A stretch of DNA of 64,000 nt, taken from the NCBI GenBank assembly GCA_016718345.1, contig JADKDN010000005.1, positions 62,001 to 126,000 on the forward strand, written 5' to 3'. The stretch's first letter is position 1. Each line of letters opens with the position of its first letter. The notes under the pieces are model-generated. The model worked only from the letters and a program-made list of their open reading frames with translations. It was not told the origin of the DNA and made no database searches. Source of the stretch: Flavobacterium sp. (GTDB lineage: Bacteria; Bacteroidota; Bacteroidia; Flavobacteriales; Flavobacteriaceae). Below, one piece after another: positions 30,804-39,722 of the stretch. Both the position numbers and the translations under genes were made by a program.

Positions 30804-31505
30804 TTACAAAGCGTTCCAAATTACATCATTTGGTGTCGAAGCTATAATTTCGATATTTTCTTTTGATACTGGATGCACAAACTGTAGTTTTCTTGCGTGT
30901 AAATGGATGCCACCGTCAGGATTGCTTCGGTCAAAACCGTATTTTAAATCTCCTTTGATTGGAGAGCCTATCGCAGAAAGTTGGGCTCTAATTTGATGAT
31001 GACGTCCAGTATGCAAATTGATTTCTAAGGCAAAATAGGAAGTAAGTTCTTTGATAATGGTGTAGTCTAAACTGGCTATTTTACTATCAGGAACTTCTTT
31101 GATATGCGCCTTCGAAGTATTGTTTTTTTCGTTGCGTTTGAGGTAATGAACGAGTTTGTCTTGGATTTTTAGTGGCTTATTTTTTACAATGGCCCAATAG
31201 GTTTTCTTAGTTTCACGACTACTGAACAATTCGTTCATTCGGCTTAATGCCTTGCTGGTTCTGGCAAAAACAACGATACCACTAGTAGGTCGGTCAAGTC
31301 TATGAACCACGCCAAGGAAGACTTCCCCTGGTTTGTTATATTTGTCTTTGATGTATTCTTTTACAATGTCACTCAAAGGCTTATCTCCGGTTTTATCCCC
31401 TTGAACAATATCGCCCACGCGTTTGTTGACTACAATAATATGATTGTCTTCATGAAGAATCTGGAGATTATTTTTATTGGAAATTATTTTGTCTGACACT
31501 TGCAT
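30804..31505 (-). CDS. RluA-family pseudouridine synthase without an S4 domain
   Basis: A 233-residue RNA pseudouridine synthase. The catalytic signature is GVVHRLDRPTSGIVVFAR with the active-site Asp, followed by RHHQIRAQLSAIGSPIKGDLKYG and IHLHARKLQFVHP. It starts directly at the catalytic domain (LQILHEDNHIIVVNKRVGDIVQ), unlike the rluD copy at 21239 that carries an S4 domain, so it probably modifies a different RNA position; the target cannot be told from sequence. Frame intact. It is followed after 29 bp by panB on the same strand upstream. Confidence 0.88.
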   Translation of the reverse strand: MQVSDKIISNKNNLQILHEDNHIIVVNKRVGDIVQGDKTGDKPLSDIVKEYIKDKYNKPGEVFLGVVHRLDRPTSGIVVFARTSKALSRMNELFSSRETKKTYWAIVKNKPLKIQDKLVHYLKRNEKNNTSKAHIKEVPDSKIASLDYTIIKELTSYFALEINLHTGRHHQIRAQLSAIGSPIKGDLKYGFDRSNPDGGIHLHARKLQFVHPVSKENIEIIASTPNDVIWNAL

Positions 31506-31511
31506 TTTGTT

Positions 31512-31530
31512 TACTAAACACTGAACACTA
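31512..31530. repeat. Copy of the AACACTGAACACT repeat
   Basis: TACTAAACACTGAACACTA lies between panB and the RluA-family gene. It matches the inner part of the copies at 17709 and 54541. Confidence 0.5.
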
Positions 31531-31534
31531 AAAC

Positions 31535-32353
31535 CTAATATTGTTCACTTGCATTCGGGAAATCACTCGATTTAACATCGGCTACATACTGCCCGATAGC
31601 TTTAGTCATATCTGCAAAAAGGTTCATGTAACGTCTCAGAAATCTAGGACTGAATTCGTTATTCATCCCCAACATATCATGAATCACTAGCACCTGGCCA
31701 TCGACGCCACCACCGGCACCAATACCAATTACCGGAATGGAAATACTTTTGGCTACTCGTTCCGCTAAATCGGCTGGAATTTTTTCGACAACTATGGCAA
31801 AACAGCCTAATTTTTCTAGCATTATGGCATCCGTCATTAATTTTTCAGCCTCTTCTTCTTCTTTGGCACGAACGGTATAGGTTCCGAATTTATAGATAGA
31901 TTGTGGGGTTAATCCCAAGTGTCCCATAACTGGAATTCCTGCATTCAATATTTTTTTAATAGAATCTTTAATTTCTTTTCCACCCTCCAGTTTTACGGCA
32001 TGTCCACCGCTTTCCTTCATAATCCTGATCGCTGAACGTAAGGCTTCTCTTGGATCGGATTGGTAGCTTCCAAAAGGTAAATCTACCACAACCAAAGCTC
32101 TTTCAATAGCTCTCACCACACCAGAGGCATGATAGATCATTTGATCGAGTGTAATGGGCAAGGTGGTTTCGTGTCCCGCCATGACGTTAGAAGCGGAATC
32201 TCCAACAAGAATAACATCTATGCCAGCCGTATCAACAATTTTAGCCATAGTATAATCATAGGCCGTAAGCATGGAGATTTTCTCGCCATCGGCTTTCATT
32301 TCTATCAGTGACTTGGTCGTAATTCTCTTGTAATCTTTTTTGGCTACCGACAT
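31535..32353 (-). CDS. panB: 3-methyl-2-oxobutanoate hydroxymethyltransferase
   Basis: The first committed enzyme of pantothenate synthesis: it transfers a hydroxymethyl group from methylene-tetrahydrofolate to 2-ketoisovalerate. The 272-residue protein has the TIM-barrel signatures MLTAYDYTMAKIVDTAG, VGDSASNVMAGHETTLPIT (metal and substrate site), AVKLEGG, MGHLGLTPQS and catalytic Glu in FAIVVEKIPADLA, then IPVIGIGAGGGVDGQVLV. The ATG at 32353 (MSVAKKDYKR) is the natural start; another lies three codons upstream. Frame intact. With coaD elsewhere in the window it contributes to coenzyme A synthesis. Confidence 0.94.
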   Translation of the reverse strand: MSVAKKDYKRITTKSLIEMKADGEKISMLTAYDYTMAKIVDTAGIDVILVGDSASNVMAGHETTLPITLDQMIYHASGVVRAIERALVVVDLPFGSYQSDPREALRSAIRIMKESGGHAVKLEGGKEIKDSIKKILNAGIPVMGHLGLTPQSIYKFGTYTVRAKEEEEAEKLMTDAIMLEKLGCFAIVVEKIPADLAERVAKSISIPVIGIGAGGGVDGQVLVIHDMLGMNNEFSPRFLRRYMNLFADMTKAIGQYVADVKSSDFPNASEQY

Positions 32354-32537
32354 GTTGTACAATTTGATTTGGTAAAAGTAGTAAAATTGAATGTGAAGCA
32401 GATGCGATGCTTTGATTTTTATAAAATTATTACTAACCTATCTTTATTTTAGGCTCTAATTATAGTATAAAAAGCCTACAGTATGTCATCATAAATTATA
32501 ACATAATTACAGCAAGCAAAGGGAGTTTATAAAAGAG

Positions 32538-32545
32538 TATCTTTG
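32538..32545 (+). promoter_or_regulatory. -7 box TATCTTTG for the transglutaminase gene
   Basis: TATCTTTG ends exactly 4 bp before the ATG at 32550, predicting a leaderless transcript. Confidence 0.65.
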
Positions 32546-32549
32546 CCTA

Positions 32550-33395
32550 ATGAAGTACAGTATTTTCAGCGAGTTATTCTATGAGGTTTCTTCTCCAGCT
32601 ACATTTTTTTTGAATGTATTAGCGGCGAAAACCTCTAGTCAAATCATTCTGCAGGAATCTTTGATTATTACGCCCGAAATACCGTATGAGGAATTTGTAT
32701 TACAAAATTCGGATGTCCGATTTATAAAATTAGCGGTCGAAAAAGGAGTGTCGTTTAGGGTTGTCTACAAAGCCGAAGTAGAAGTGAACTATACCACTAT
32801 AGCTAGAAAATCGCTTTTAGGTTCCATTCCTTTTATAGCACTTCCTAATGAAGTACAGCCTTATATTTCGCCAAGCAGGTATTGCGAATCCGATAAATTA
32901 ATTGCATTTGCCACTGAAAAATTTGGAGACTTGGCAGATAATTATTCTAAAGTAGTCGCTATAACCGATTGGATATTTACCACCATCAAATACAAATCTG
33001 GGGTGAGTACTGGTAGCACATCGGCGATGGATACTTTAGTTTCAAAAGAAGGCGTTTGTAAAGATTTTGCTCATCTTGCGATTGCCTTGTGCCGAGCCTT
33101 AGACATTCCTGCGCGCTATTTTACAGGGTATGCCAGTCATCTTTCTCCGCCAGATTTTCATGCTTGTTTTGAAGCGTATCTTGGCGGGCATTGGATTTTC
33201 TTTGACGCTACTAAGCTTTCTCAGAGTGCAGGCTTAGTAAAAATAGCGACCGCTAGAGATGCTTCAGAAATACCCGTGGCCAGTTATTATGGCGATGCAG
33301 TTTGTACGTTTATGGATGTGCAATGTTGCCCGATTCCTGCTGATTTTACATTTTCATGCTCCAAGTTTGACGAAGAAGCCATTAGTTATGATTGA
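32550..33395 (+). CDS. Transglutaminase-like (papain-fold) domain protein
   Basis: A 281-residue cytosolic protein. An N-terminal beta-rich domain (residues 1-100, a bacterial transglutaminase-like N-terminal domain) precedes the transglutaminase core. The catalytic triad is visible: Cys in SKEGVCKDFAHLAIALCRA, His in PDFHACFEAYLGG and Asp in WIFFDATK. Proteins of this layout are thought to be proteases or amide hydrolases instead of cross-linkers; the substrate is unknown. Frame intact, no signal peptide. It probably has a leaderless message. A 21-bp tandem array begins 56 bp after its stop codon. Confidence 0.87.
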   Translation: MKYSIFSELFYEVSSPATFFLNVLAAKTSSQIILQESLIITPEIPYEEFVLQNSDVRFIKLAVEKGVSFRVVYKAEVEVNYTTIARKSLLGSIPFIALPNEVQPYISPSRYCESDKLIAFATEKFGDLADNYSKVVAITDWIFTTIKYKSGVSTGSTSAMDTLVSKEGVCKDFAHLAIALCRALDIPARYFTGYASHLSPPDFHACFEAYLGGHWIFFDATKLSQSAGLVKIATARDASEIPVASYYGDAVCTFMDVQCCPIPADFTFSCSKFDEEAISYD

Positions 33396-33450
33396 CATGA
33401 TTGACATCTGAGGTTTTCTACCAAGAGCAATACCCTAAAAACTACTCAAA

Positions 33451-33618
33451 ACGTCAAATTTGGCATCAAGAACGCCAAATTTGACATCAGGAACGTCAAA
33501 TTTGACATCAGGAACGTCAAATTTGACATCAGGAACGCCAAGTTTGACATCAAGGACGTCAAATTTGACATCAAGAACGCCAAGTTTGACGTTAGCGACG
33601 TCAAATTTCACGTTATAC
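33451..33618. repeat. Array of eight 21-bp tandem repeats
   Basis: Units start at 33451, 33472, 33493, 33514, 33535, 33556, 33577 and 33598, all exactly 21 bp. The third and fourth are identical and read ACGTCAAATTTGACATCAGG plus A; the others differ by a few bases and decay outwards, most at the right end. Each unit contains the core GTCAAATTTGAC, a perfect 12-bp palindrome in the central units. As 21 is a multiple of 3, both strands stay open: a DVKFDVP-like heptapeptide on the minus strand and NLTSGTS-like on the plus strand. There is no start signal, so I do not call a gene. Confidence 0.9.
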
Positions 33619-33692
33619 AACCTAAAGTTTTACGTCCATGACGTGAAACTTTACGTTTTTAAAGAAAAATGAACCAAATTCGCGATTATGGT

Positions 33693-33700
33693 TATATTTG
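33693..33700 (+). promoter_or_regulatory. -7 box TATATTTG for the dioxygenase gene
   Basis: TATATTTG ends 11 bp before the ATG at 33712. Confidence 0.6.
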
Positions 33701-33711
33701 TGTAACAACAA

Positions 33712-34827
33712 ATGGAGAACAGTCAGACCAATCTATCTAAAATTGGGGTGATAGGTTTGATTTTGTTAGACTTATATACAAGTTGGCGGTTATTTTATAG
33801 AGGCACCCTAAAATTGAAAAAAGTTATGGCAGACAAAGAACAAAATAGAAGAAAATTTCTCACCAATTTGGGTTTAACAGTTGGTGCTGGAATTTTGTCG
33901 ACAAGTTTTTCAATTCCAAAACCTAAAGAAGAAATTGATGAATGTAAAAACACACCTATTCTTGACATTGGTCCTTATGCTGTAATGCAATACCGAAATC
34001 AAGCTGACCACGATATAGACCTAACACAAATGAAAGGACATAAAGGTATCGCAAAAGGGCAACATATTATAGTATTTGGAAAAGTAACTGACAAAGATTG
34101 CAATCCACTTAAATCTGCAATTGTTGAAATTTGGAGTGCAAATCATTTTGGCAGATATAAACACGAGTTTGACAACAAAGGAGAAATTGACCCCAATTTT
34201 CAAGGTTGGGGACAAGCAATTACTAACGAAAATGGAGAATTTAGATTTAAGACCGTTTATCCAGGCTTGTATGGAAACAGAGCAAGACATATTCATTTCA
34301 GAATTTCGAGACGAGACTTTCACGAATTGACAACTCAACTTGTTTTTGATGGTGGAGAAAGAAATGATAAAGACTTTATCCTTAATTATCTCACACACGA
34401 GGAGCAAATGTTGGTTACAAAAAAAATTGAAGACAAAGACCAACAAAAACAAATAGAATTTAACATTACACTTGACAAAATAAAAGCAGGAGAAATCTCT
34501 AAAAAAACTGTCAAAGAATATACAGGCAAATATTTACTCAAAAATGCAACTTTCGATTTAGAAACACTTGCAAAAAGTTTAACTGGAAACACATATAAAG
34601 ACATAATATTAGAATTGACAAATAAAAAATCACAACTATTTTTACAAACACCATTTTCGCCAAAGATTGAAATTGGGTGGAATGCAAAAGATGAATATCA
34701 ATCTTACGCATTTAATAACACTTTCATTCGTTTTATTAGAAACGAGAATGGTAAAGTAAGCGGACTAAAGCTTCATTTTAGTGAAGAGCAATATGTTGAA
34801 GGAACAAAGAAGAAAAACAACCGCTAA
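33712..34827 (+). CDS. Intradiol ring-cleavage dioxygenase-like protein with Tat-type signal
   Basis: A 371-residue protein of the protocatechuate/catechol dioxygenase fold. Residues 45-66 (NRRKFLTNLGLTVGAGILST) look like a Tat signal, so it is probably exported folded. The dioxygenase core has GKVTDKDCNPLKSAIVEIWSAN, GRYKHEFDNKG (Tyr ligand region), FRFKTVYPGLYGNRARHIHF with Tyr and His ligands. After residue 260 a C-terminal extension (KTVKEYTGKYLL...) resembles DUF3471-type beta domains. Two starts are possible: 33712, supported by the promoter, or the ATG at 33826 (MADKEQNRRKF), which gives a conventional Tat signal. The substrate is unknown. Confidence 0.82.
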   Translation: MENSQTNLSKIGVIGLILLDLYTSWRLFYRGTLKLKKVMADKEQNRRKFLTNLGLTVGAGILSTSFSIPKPKEEIDECKNTPILDIGPYAVMQYRNQADHDIDLTQMKGHKGIAKGQHIIVFGKVTDKDCNPLKSAIVEIWSANHFGRYKHEFDNKGEIDPNFQGWGQAITNENGEFRFKTVYPGLYGNRARHIHFRISRRDFHELTTQLVFDGGERNDKDFILNYLTHEEQMLVTKKIEDKDQQKQIEFNITLDKIKAGEISKKTVKEYTGKYLLKNATFDLETLAKSLTGNTYKDIILELTNKKSQLFLQTPFSPKIEIGWNAKDEYQSYAFNNTFIRFIRNENGKVSGLKLHFSEEQYVEGTKKKNNR

Positions 34828-34960
34828 CAGCAGTAGCTGTTGCACAACTCCCGATTTTTAAAAATATCCCGAAGTTTCAGGAGAAAAAATAATAAAACCA
34901 AGCTCTTCTAGTGATTGCTAAAGGAGTTTTGTTTTTAAGTTATACATCAACCGAAATCAA

Positions 34961-36384
34961 TTAACAATCCGACATATTCACTGCTACAGCCAGTCCGCCT
35001 TCGGATGTTTCTTTGTATTTGGAATTCATATCTTTCGCGGTTTGCCACATGGTATCAATCACTTTATCAAGGCTAACTTTAGCATTTTTTGCATCCGATT
35101 CAATAGCCAATTCTGCTGCATGTATGGCTTTGATAGCACCCATAGTATTTCGTTCGATACACGGAATTTGAACTAATCCACCAATAGGGTCACAGGTTAA
35201 TCCTAAATGATGCTCCATAGCGATTTCGGCAGCCATCAATACTTGGTCGGGACTTCCGCCCATTAGTTCGCATAATGCTCCAGCAGCCATAGCACTCGAA
35301 ACGCCAATTTCTGCCTGACAGCCTCCCATTGCGGCTGAAATGGTAGACCCTTTTTTGAAAATACTGCCAATTTCTCCAGCAACCATAAGGAATTGCTTGA
35401 TTTCTTTCTCACCTGCTTGATGATTTTCAATTACTAAATAGTACATCAAAACCGCTGGAATTACTCCCGCACTGCCATTTGTTGGAGCGGTAACCACGCG
35501 ACCTAAAGAGGCATTCACTTCATTTACGGCTAGTGCAAAACAGGACACCCATTTTAAAATTTGCCGAAATTTAACCTCTGTTTTTCTAATTTGGTGCAAC
35601 CATTCTTGCGGCGAAGTATAATTGGATAACCCAATCAAGCCTTGATGCATATCAAACGCCCTTCTATGAACGTTTAAACCTCCGGGTAAAATTCCGTCAG
35701 TATGACAACCGATATACATACATTCTAACATGGTATCCCAAATGCGCATCAACTCACTGTGAATTTCGATTTCGGAACGCATCGATTTTTCGTTTTCATA
35801 AACGATTTCTGAAATGGATTTCTGTTCTTGTCGGGTGTAGTTTAACAATTCCTCTCCATTTTGAATGGGGAAGGGGAAGGCACATTTTAATGCCAATTTC
35901 TTTTTGGCATTCACTCGCTCCTCTTTGACAACAAACCCGCCACCAATGGAATAGTAAGTAGCTGCGTACGCTGTTGTATCAGCTAAAAAAGCGGTAAAAG
36001 TCAATCCATTTGCATGAAAAGGAAGAAAGTTCTTGTTGAAAATGATGTCTTCTGAAAAATGAAAAGGAATAGTACATTCATTTCCTAAACAAATTTCATT
36101 TCTTTCTTTGATGGATTGAATAATGGCATCTATATTTTTTACCGGGATGGTTTCAGGGTTTTGACTACTCAGTCCTAGCATAATGGCTAAATCAGTAGCG
36201 TGCCCTTTACCCGTTAATGACAGTGAACCGTATAAATCGATTTGAATTCGTGTAACTTGGCTACTTATTTTTGGTTTCTCAGCTCCGATAGAAATCGTTC
36301 AGCAGCGCCACAGTCCCTAAAGTATGCGAACTGGAGGCTGACACCAATCTTTAGCATGTCAAAAACAGAGATACATTCTTCCAT
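34961..36384 (-). CDS. sdaA: L-serine ammonia-lyase, single-chain type (frame breaks near the start)
   Basis: It deaminates L-serine to pyruvate with an oxygen-sensitive iron-sulfur cluster. The N-terminus MEECISVFDMLKIGV at 36384 is the family start; the next segment with SSSHT and RAAERFLSEL is scattered over frames, so at least two indels lie between 36240 and 36340. From MLGLSSQNPETIP the frame is continuous for 406 residues. Visible motifs include GGLNVHRRAFDMH, APTNGSAGVIPAVLMYY, and cluster Cys residues in MGGCQAEIG, HLGLTCDPIGGLVQIPCIERN. The total, about 470 residues, is normal. A -7 box lies 16 bp before the start. Confidence 0.9.
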
Positions 36385-36400
36385 AGCATGATTGTTTACA

Positions 36401-36408
36401 CAAATATA
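36401..36408 (-). promoter_or_regulatory. -7 box TATATTTG for sdaA
   Basis: TATATTTG on the minus strand, 16 bp before the sdaA ATG at 36384. Confidence 0.6.
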
Positions 36409-36431
36409 ATCATTTCTACAGCTCCTCTATT

Positions 36432-37295
36432 TTATATCAATTCTTCCACATGCTTTTTGATGTTTTCTGATATTTTTTTGGTAGGTAAATCATTAGCATC
36501 TCCTCCAAATGGGTCTTCAATTTCTTCTGCAATAAGTTCTAAACTGGCTAAAACATAAAAGATAAAAACGACGACAGGTGCAGTGTAATACCCTAAACTA
36601 AACGAATATCCAAAAGGTAGTGTCATCACATAAAAGAAAATAAATTTCTTGATAAATGCACTGTAGGAATAGGGAATGGGAGTATTCTTTATACGTTCGC
36701 AGGCGCCACAAATATCCGTAAACGATTGAATTTCGGCATTCAAAATAATCAATTGGTCACCTGATATTTTTTGACATTCATACAAATCATTTACTTTTTG
36801 AAACATTTTTTTTGCCACTTGATTGGGTTGGTGCAAATGATGGTCAATTTCTAAATCTACATTATCAAATAATTGTAAACTCGTTTCATCATTACTCAAA
36901 TGCTGATGCAATACTGCTGCATAAGTAGGCATCATCTTTTTGAAATACTGCCTCTCTTTTTCATCTTTTACGATTACGGCAAGTTTCAAAGCAAAATTTC
37001 GGCTGTTGTTTACTAATCCACCCCACATCTTTCTGCCTTCCCACCAACGATCATAGGCGGTGTTCGTTCTAAAAACTAACAATAATGAAATTACAAAGCC
37101 TAACATACCATGCATGATGGTGATATTTTTGATATAACTTTTTTCGGTCAGTTGCCAATATTCTACTTCCATATAGCCAACGATTCCAGAATAAATCCCA
37201 ATGGCAATCATAATTGGGAATAATGTTCTAAATGTATCGGCTTTGTGAAAACGAAAAATAAATGTAAACCAGTCTTTGGTATTGTATGATATCAT
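36432..37295 (-). CDS. Bestrophin-family membrane protein
   Basis: A 287-residue membrane protein of the bestrophin (UPF0187) family, which form pentameric ion channels; bacterial members conduct cations. Family features: MISYNTKDWFTFIFRFHKAD at the start, VISLLLVFRTNTAYDRWWEGRKMWGGLVNNSRN, whose NTAYDRWWEGRKMWG stretch is highly conserved, a long middle helix region, and LELIAEEIEDPFGGDANDLP near the C-terminus, matching the acidic cytosolic motif of the family. Frame intact. It is 15 bp from recG in the same direction, so they may be co-transcribed. Confidence 0.9.
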   Translation of the reverse strand: MISYNTKDWFTFIFRFHKADTFRTLFPIMIAIGIYSGIVGYMEVEYWQLTEKSYIKNITIMHGMLGFVISLLLVFRTNTAYDRWWEGRKMWGGLVNNSRNFALKLAVIVKDEKERQYFKKMMPTYAAVLHQHLSNDETSLQLFDNVDLEIDHHLHQPNQVAKKMFQKVNDLYECQKISGDQLIILNAEIQSFTDICGACERIKNTPIPYSYSAFIKKFIFFYVMTLPFGYSFSLGYYTAPVVVFIFYVLASLELIAEEIEDPFGGDANDLPTKKISENIKKHVEELI

Positions 37296-37309
37296 TCTAT
37301 AAAATAATT

Positions 37310-39417
37310 TTAGCTAATATAATTCCAAATTGTTGTCTTTTTAGACAGTTCAATAAAAACAGCTCTTAGTGTAGCATGTTCTGGTTTTTCCATCGGGGCA
37401 TCGTCTTTTAATAGTTTTACAGCCTGATGCCGAGCTAACAGTAAGATATCTTTATCACGAACAATGTCAGCAATTTTGAGAGTTAATATTCCGCTTTGTT
37501 GGGTACCCATTAAATCTCCGGGGCCTCTTAACTTCAAATCCACTTCGGCAATTTCAAAACCGTCATTGGTACGACACATGGTTTCCATTCTCGTTTTGCT
37601 ATCGTTAGAGAGTTTGTGTGAAGTCATCAGGATGCAATAACTTTGTTCGGCTCCACGTCCTACGCGACCTCGCAGTTGATGCAATTGGGACAAGCCAAAA
37701 CGTTCTGCACTTTCAATAATCATGACACTAGCGTTTGGAATATTTACACCTACTTCAATCACAGTAGTAGCGACCATAATGTTAGTTTTTCCTTCAGAAA
37801 AGCGTTTCATTTCAGCATCTTTATCCGCAGGTTTCATTTTACCATGAACGATAGAAATGGCATATTGCGACAAAGGAAAATCGCGTGAAATACTCTCATA
37901 ACCGTCCATCAAATCTTTGAAATCCATTTTTCAGACTCTTGAATTAATGGATACACGATATAAATTTGTCTACCCTTAGCAATTTCATCCCGAATGAATT
38001 TCCATACTTTTAATCGGTTGCTGTCAAAACGATGTACCGTTTGAATGGGTTTTCGTCCTGGTGGTAGTTCATCAATTACGGAAATATCCAAATCACCATA
38101 CAAACTCATGGCTAACGTTCGTGGAATAGGAGTAGCGGTCATGACTAAAACATGCGGTGGAATAGCACCACCACCTTTTTTCCACAATTTAGAACGTTGT
38201 TCTACACCAAACCGATGCTGTTCGTCAATAATGGCTAAGCCTAAATTCTGAAATTGTACTTTGTCTTCTAATAAGGCATGCGTGCCGATGAGGATATGCA
38301 AACTTCCATTTTCGAGTGCTTCATGAATACTTTTTCTCTCGGCAGTTTTGGTTGAACCTGTTAGTATTTTGATGTTGATATTTGCGTTTTTTGCCAATTC
38401 GGATAAACCAATAAAATGCTGATTGGCTAGAATTTCAGTAGGCGCCATCAAACAGGATTGAAATCCATTATCCAAAGCTAGCAACATACTCATAAAGGCT
38501 ACGATGGTTTTGCCTGAGCCTACATCACCTTGCAACAATCGGTTCATTTGTGCAGGATTGCCCATATCATTTCGGATTTCTTTGAGCACACGTTTCTGAG
38601 CATTGGTCAAATCAAAGGGTAAATGATTTTGAAAGAAATTATTAAAATAGTCACCTACATTAGTAAAAGGGTGTCCTTTTATTTTTTGTTTTCGGATGAG
38701 GTTCTTGGTAATCAGTTGTAGTTGAATGAAGAATAATTCTTCAAATTTCAGGCGGAATTGAGCCTTTGCCAACGAATCGGCACTTTTAGGAAAATGAATA
38801 TTGAATAAGGCTTCTCGTTTTGAAATGAGTTTGAGTTCATGAATCAAATACTCGGGTAGGGTTTCTGAAAATAAGGCCTGTGTCTCTCCAAACAATTGTA
38901 GCATCAGTTTATTGATTGCTCGATTGGAAATACCTCTATTGGTCAAGGTTTCTGTCGATGGATACACGGGTTGCATGGCAGATCGCAAGCTTTGTTCGTG
39001 TTCGGTCAGGAGTTCGATTTCTGGGTGTGCCATGTTGAAGACTCCATTGAACGAAGTACATCTACCAAAAATGACTAAGGGAACATTCAACTGCAAGCTC
39101 TCTCGAATCCATTTGTGACCTTGAAACCAGACCAATTCCATTTGCCCTGTTTCGTCTAGGAAGGTCGCCACGAGTCGTTTGCCTCGTTTTTGTTCGACTG
39201 TTTTGATATGGATGATTTTGCCTATGAGTTGTACCTCTGCAGGATTGTTTTGCAGTTCATTGACTTTATAATATCGTGTTCTGTCGATGTAGCGATTGGG
39301 GAATAAATGTATTAAATCTTCATACTTGTGAATCCCTAATTCTTTTCGGAGTAGCTCACCACGATTGGGGCCAACACCTTTAAGGTATTCGATAGGAGTT
39401 TGAAGAAGGTTTGACAT
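37310..39417 (-). CDS. recG: ATP-dependent DNA helicase RecG (one frame break)
   Basis: A branched-DNA translocase that remodels stalled replication forks and Holliday junctions. The N-terminal wedge (OB-fold) region is followed by helicase motifs: MNRLLQGDVGSGKTIVAF (motif I), MAPTEILANQH, IIDEQHRFGVEQR (motif II, DEQH), and MTATPIPRTLAMSLYGDLD (motif III). The frame breaks near 37918, then continues with motifs IV-VI: IMVATTVIEVGVNIPNAS and LHQLRGRVGRGAEQSYC. Total length is about 700 residues, normal. Start MSNLLQTPIEYLKGVGPNRG is typical. As a core repair gene, an indel error is likelier than loss. Confidence 0.92.
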
Positions 39418-39722
39418 GTAGCGGTTTAGATTATTGGACTACTTAGAAATTTAGAATTTACGGAATTCATAAATCTTTCCATTTTTGAATCCTAAAATCT
39501 TTCAATTGTTATACAGCGAAGATAGTTTTTTGTTTGGAAATTCGGAAATAGGAGAAAGTAGATAATAGCATTTATGTGTATTGATAAGGCTAATCAAAAC
39601 AACCATTAAATACTTTAAACCAGTAAGAGATTTAAGAACATTAAATATAATGACCCAGTCTGCGAAAGATATGTAAGAATGGACTCCGTATACTTAAATT
39701 ACTTAATGGTTTAAAAAGCATA
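39418..39722. other. Gene-free stretch between recG and the serine hydrolase
   Basis: No open frame, RNA or clear hairpin is visible in these 305 bp. The sequence is plain AT-rich intergenic DNA; it must hold the recG promoter, but I see no good TAnnTTTG box on the minus strand. Confidence 0.5.

Noticed and set aside
33451..33618. Possible CRISPR array in the 21-bp repeats
   Set aside because: Repeats follow one another without spacers, the unit is 21 bp, and no cas gene is in the window.
33435..33672. Small protein genes on either strand across the 21-bp array
   Set aside because: Both frames are open only because the repeat period is a multiple of 3. No start context or promoter, and the peptides are pure repeat.
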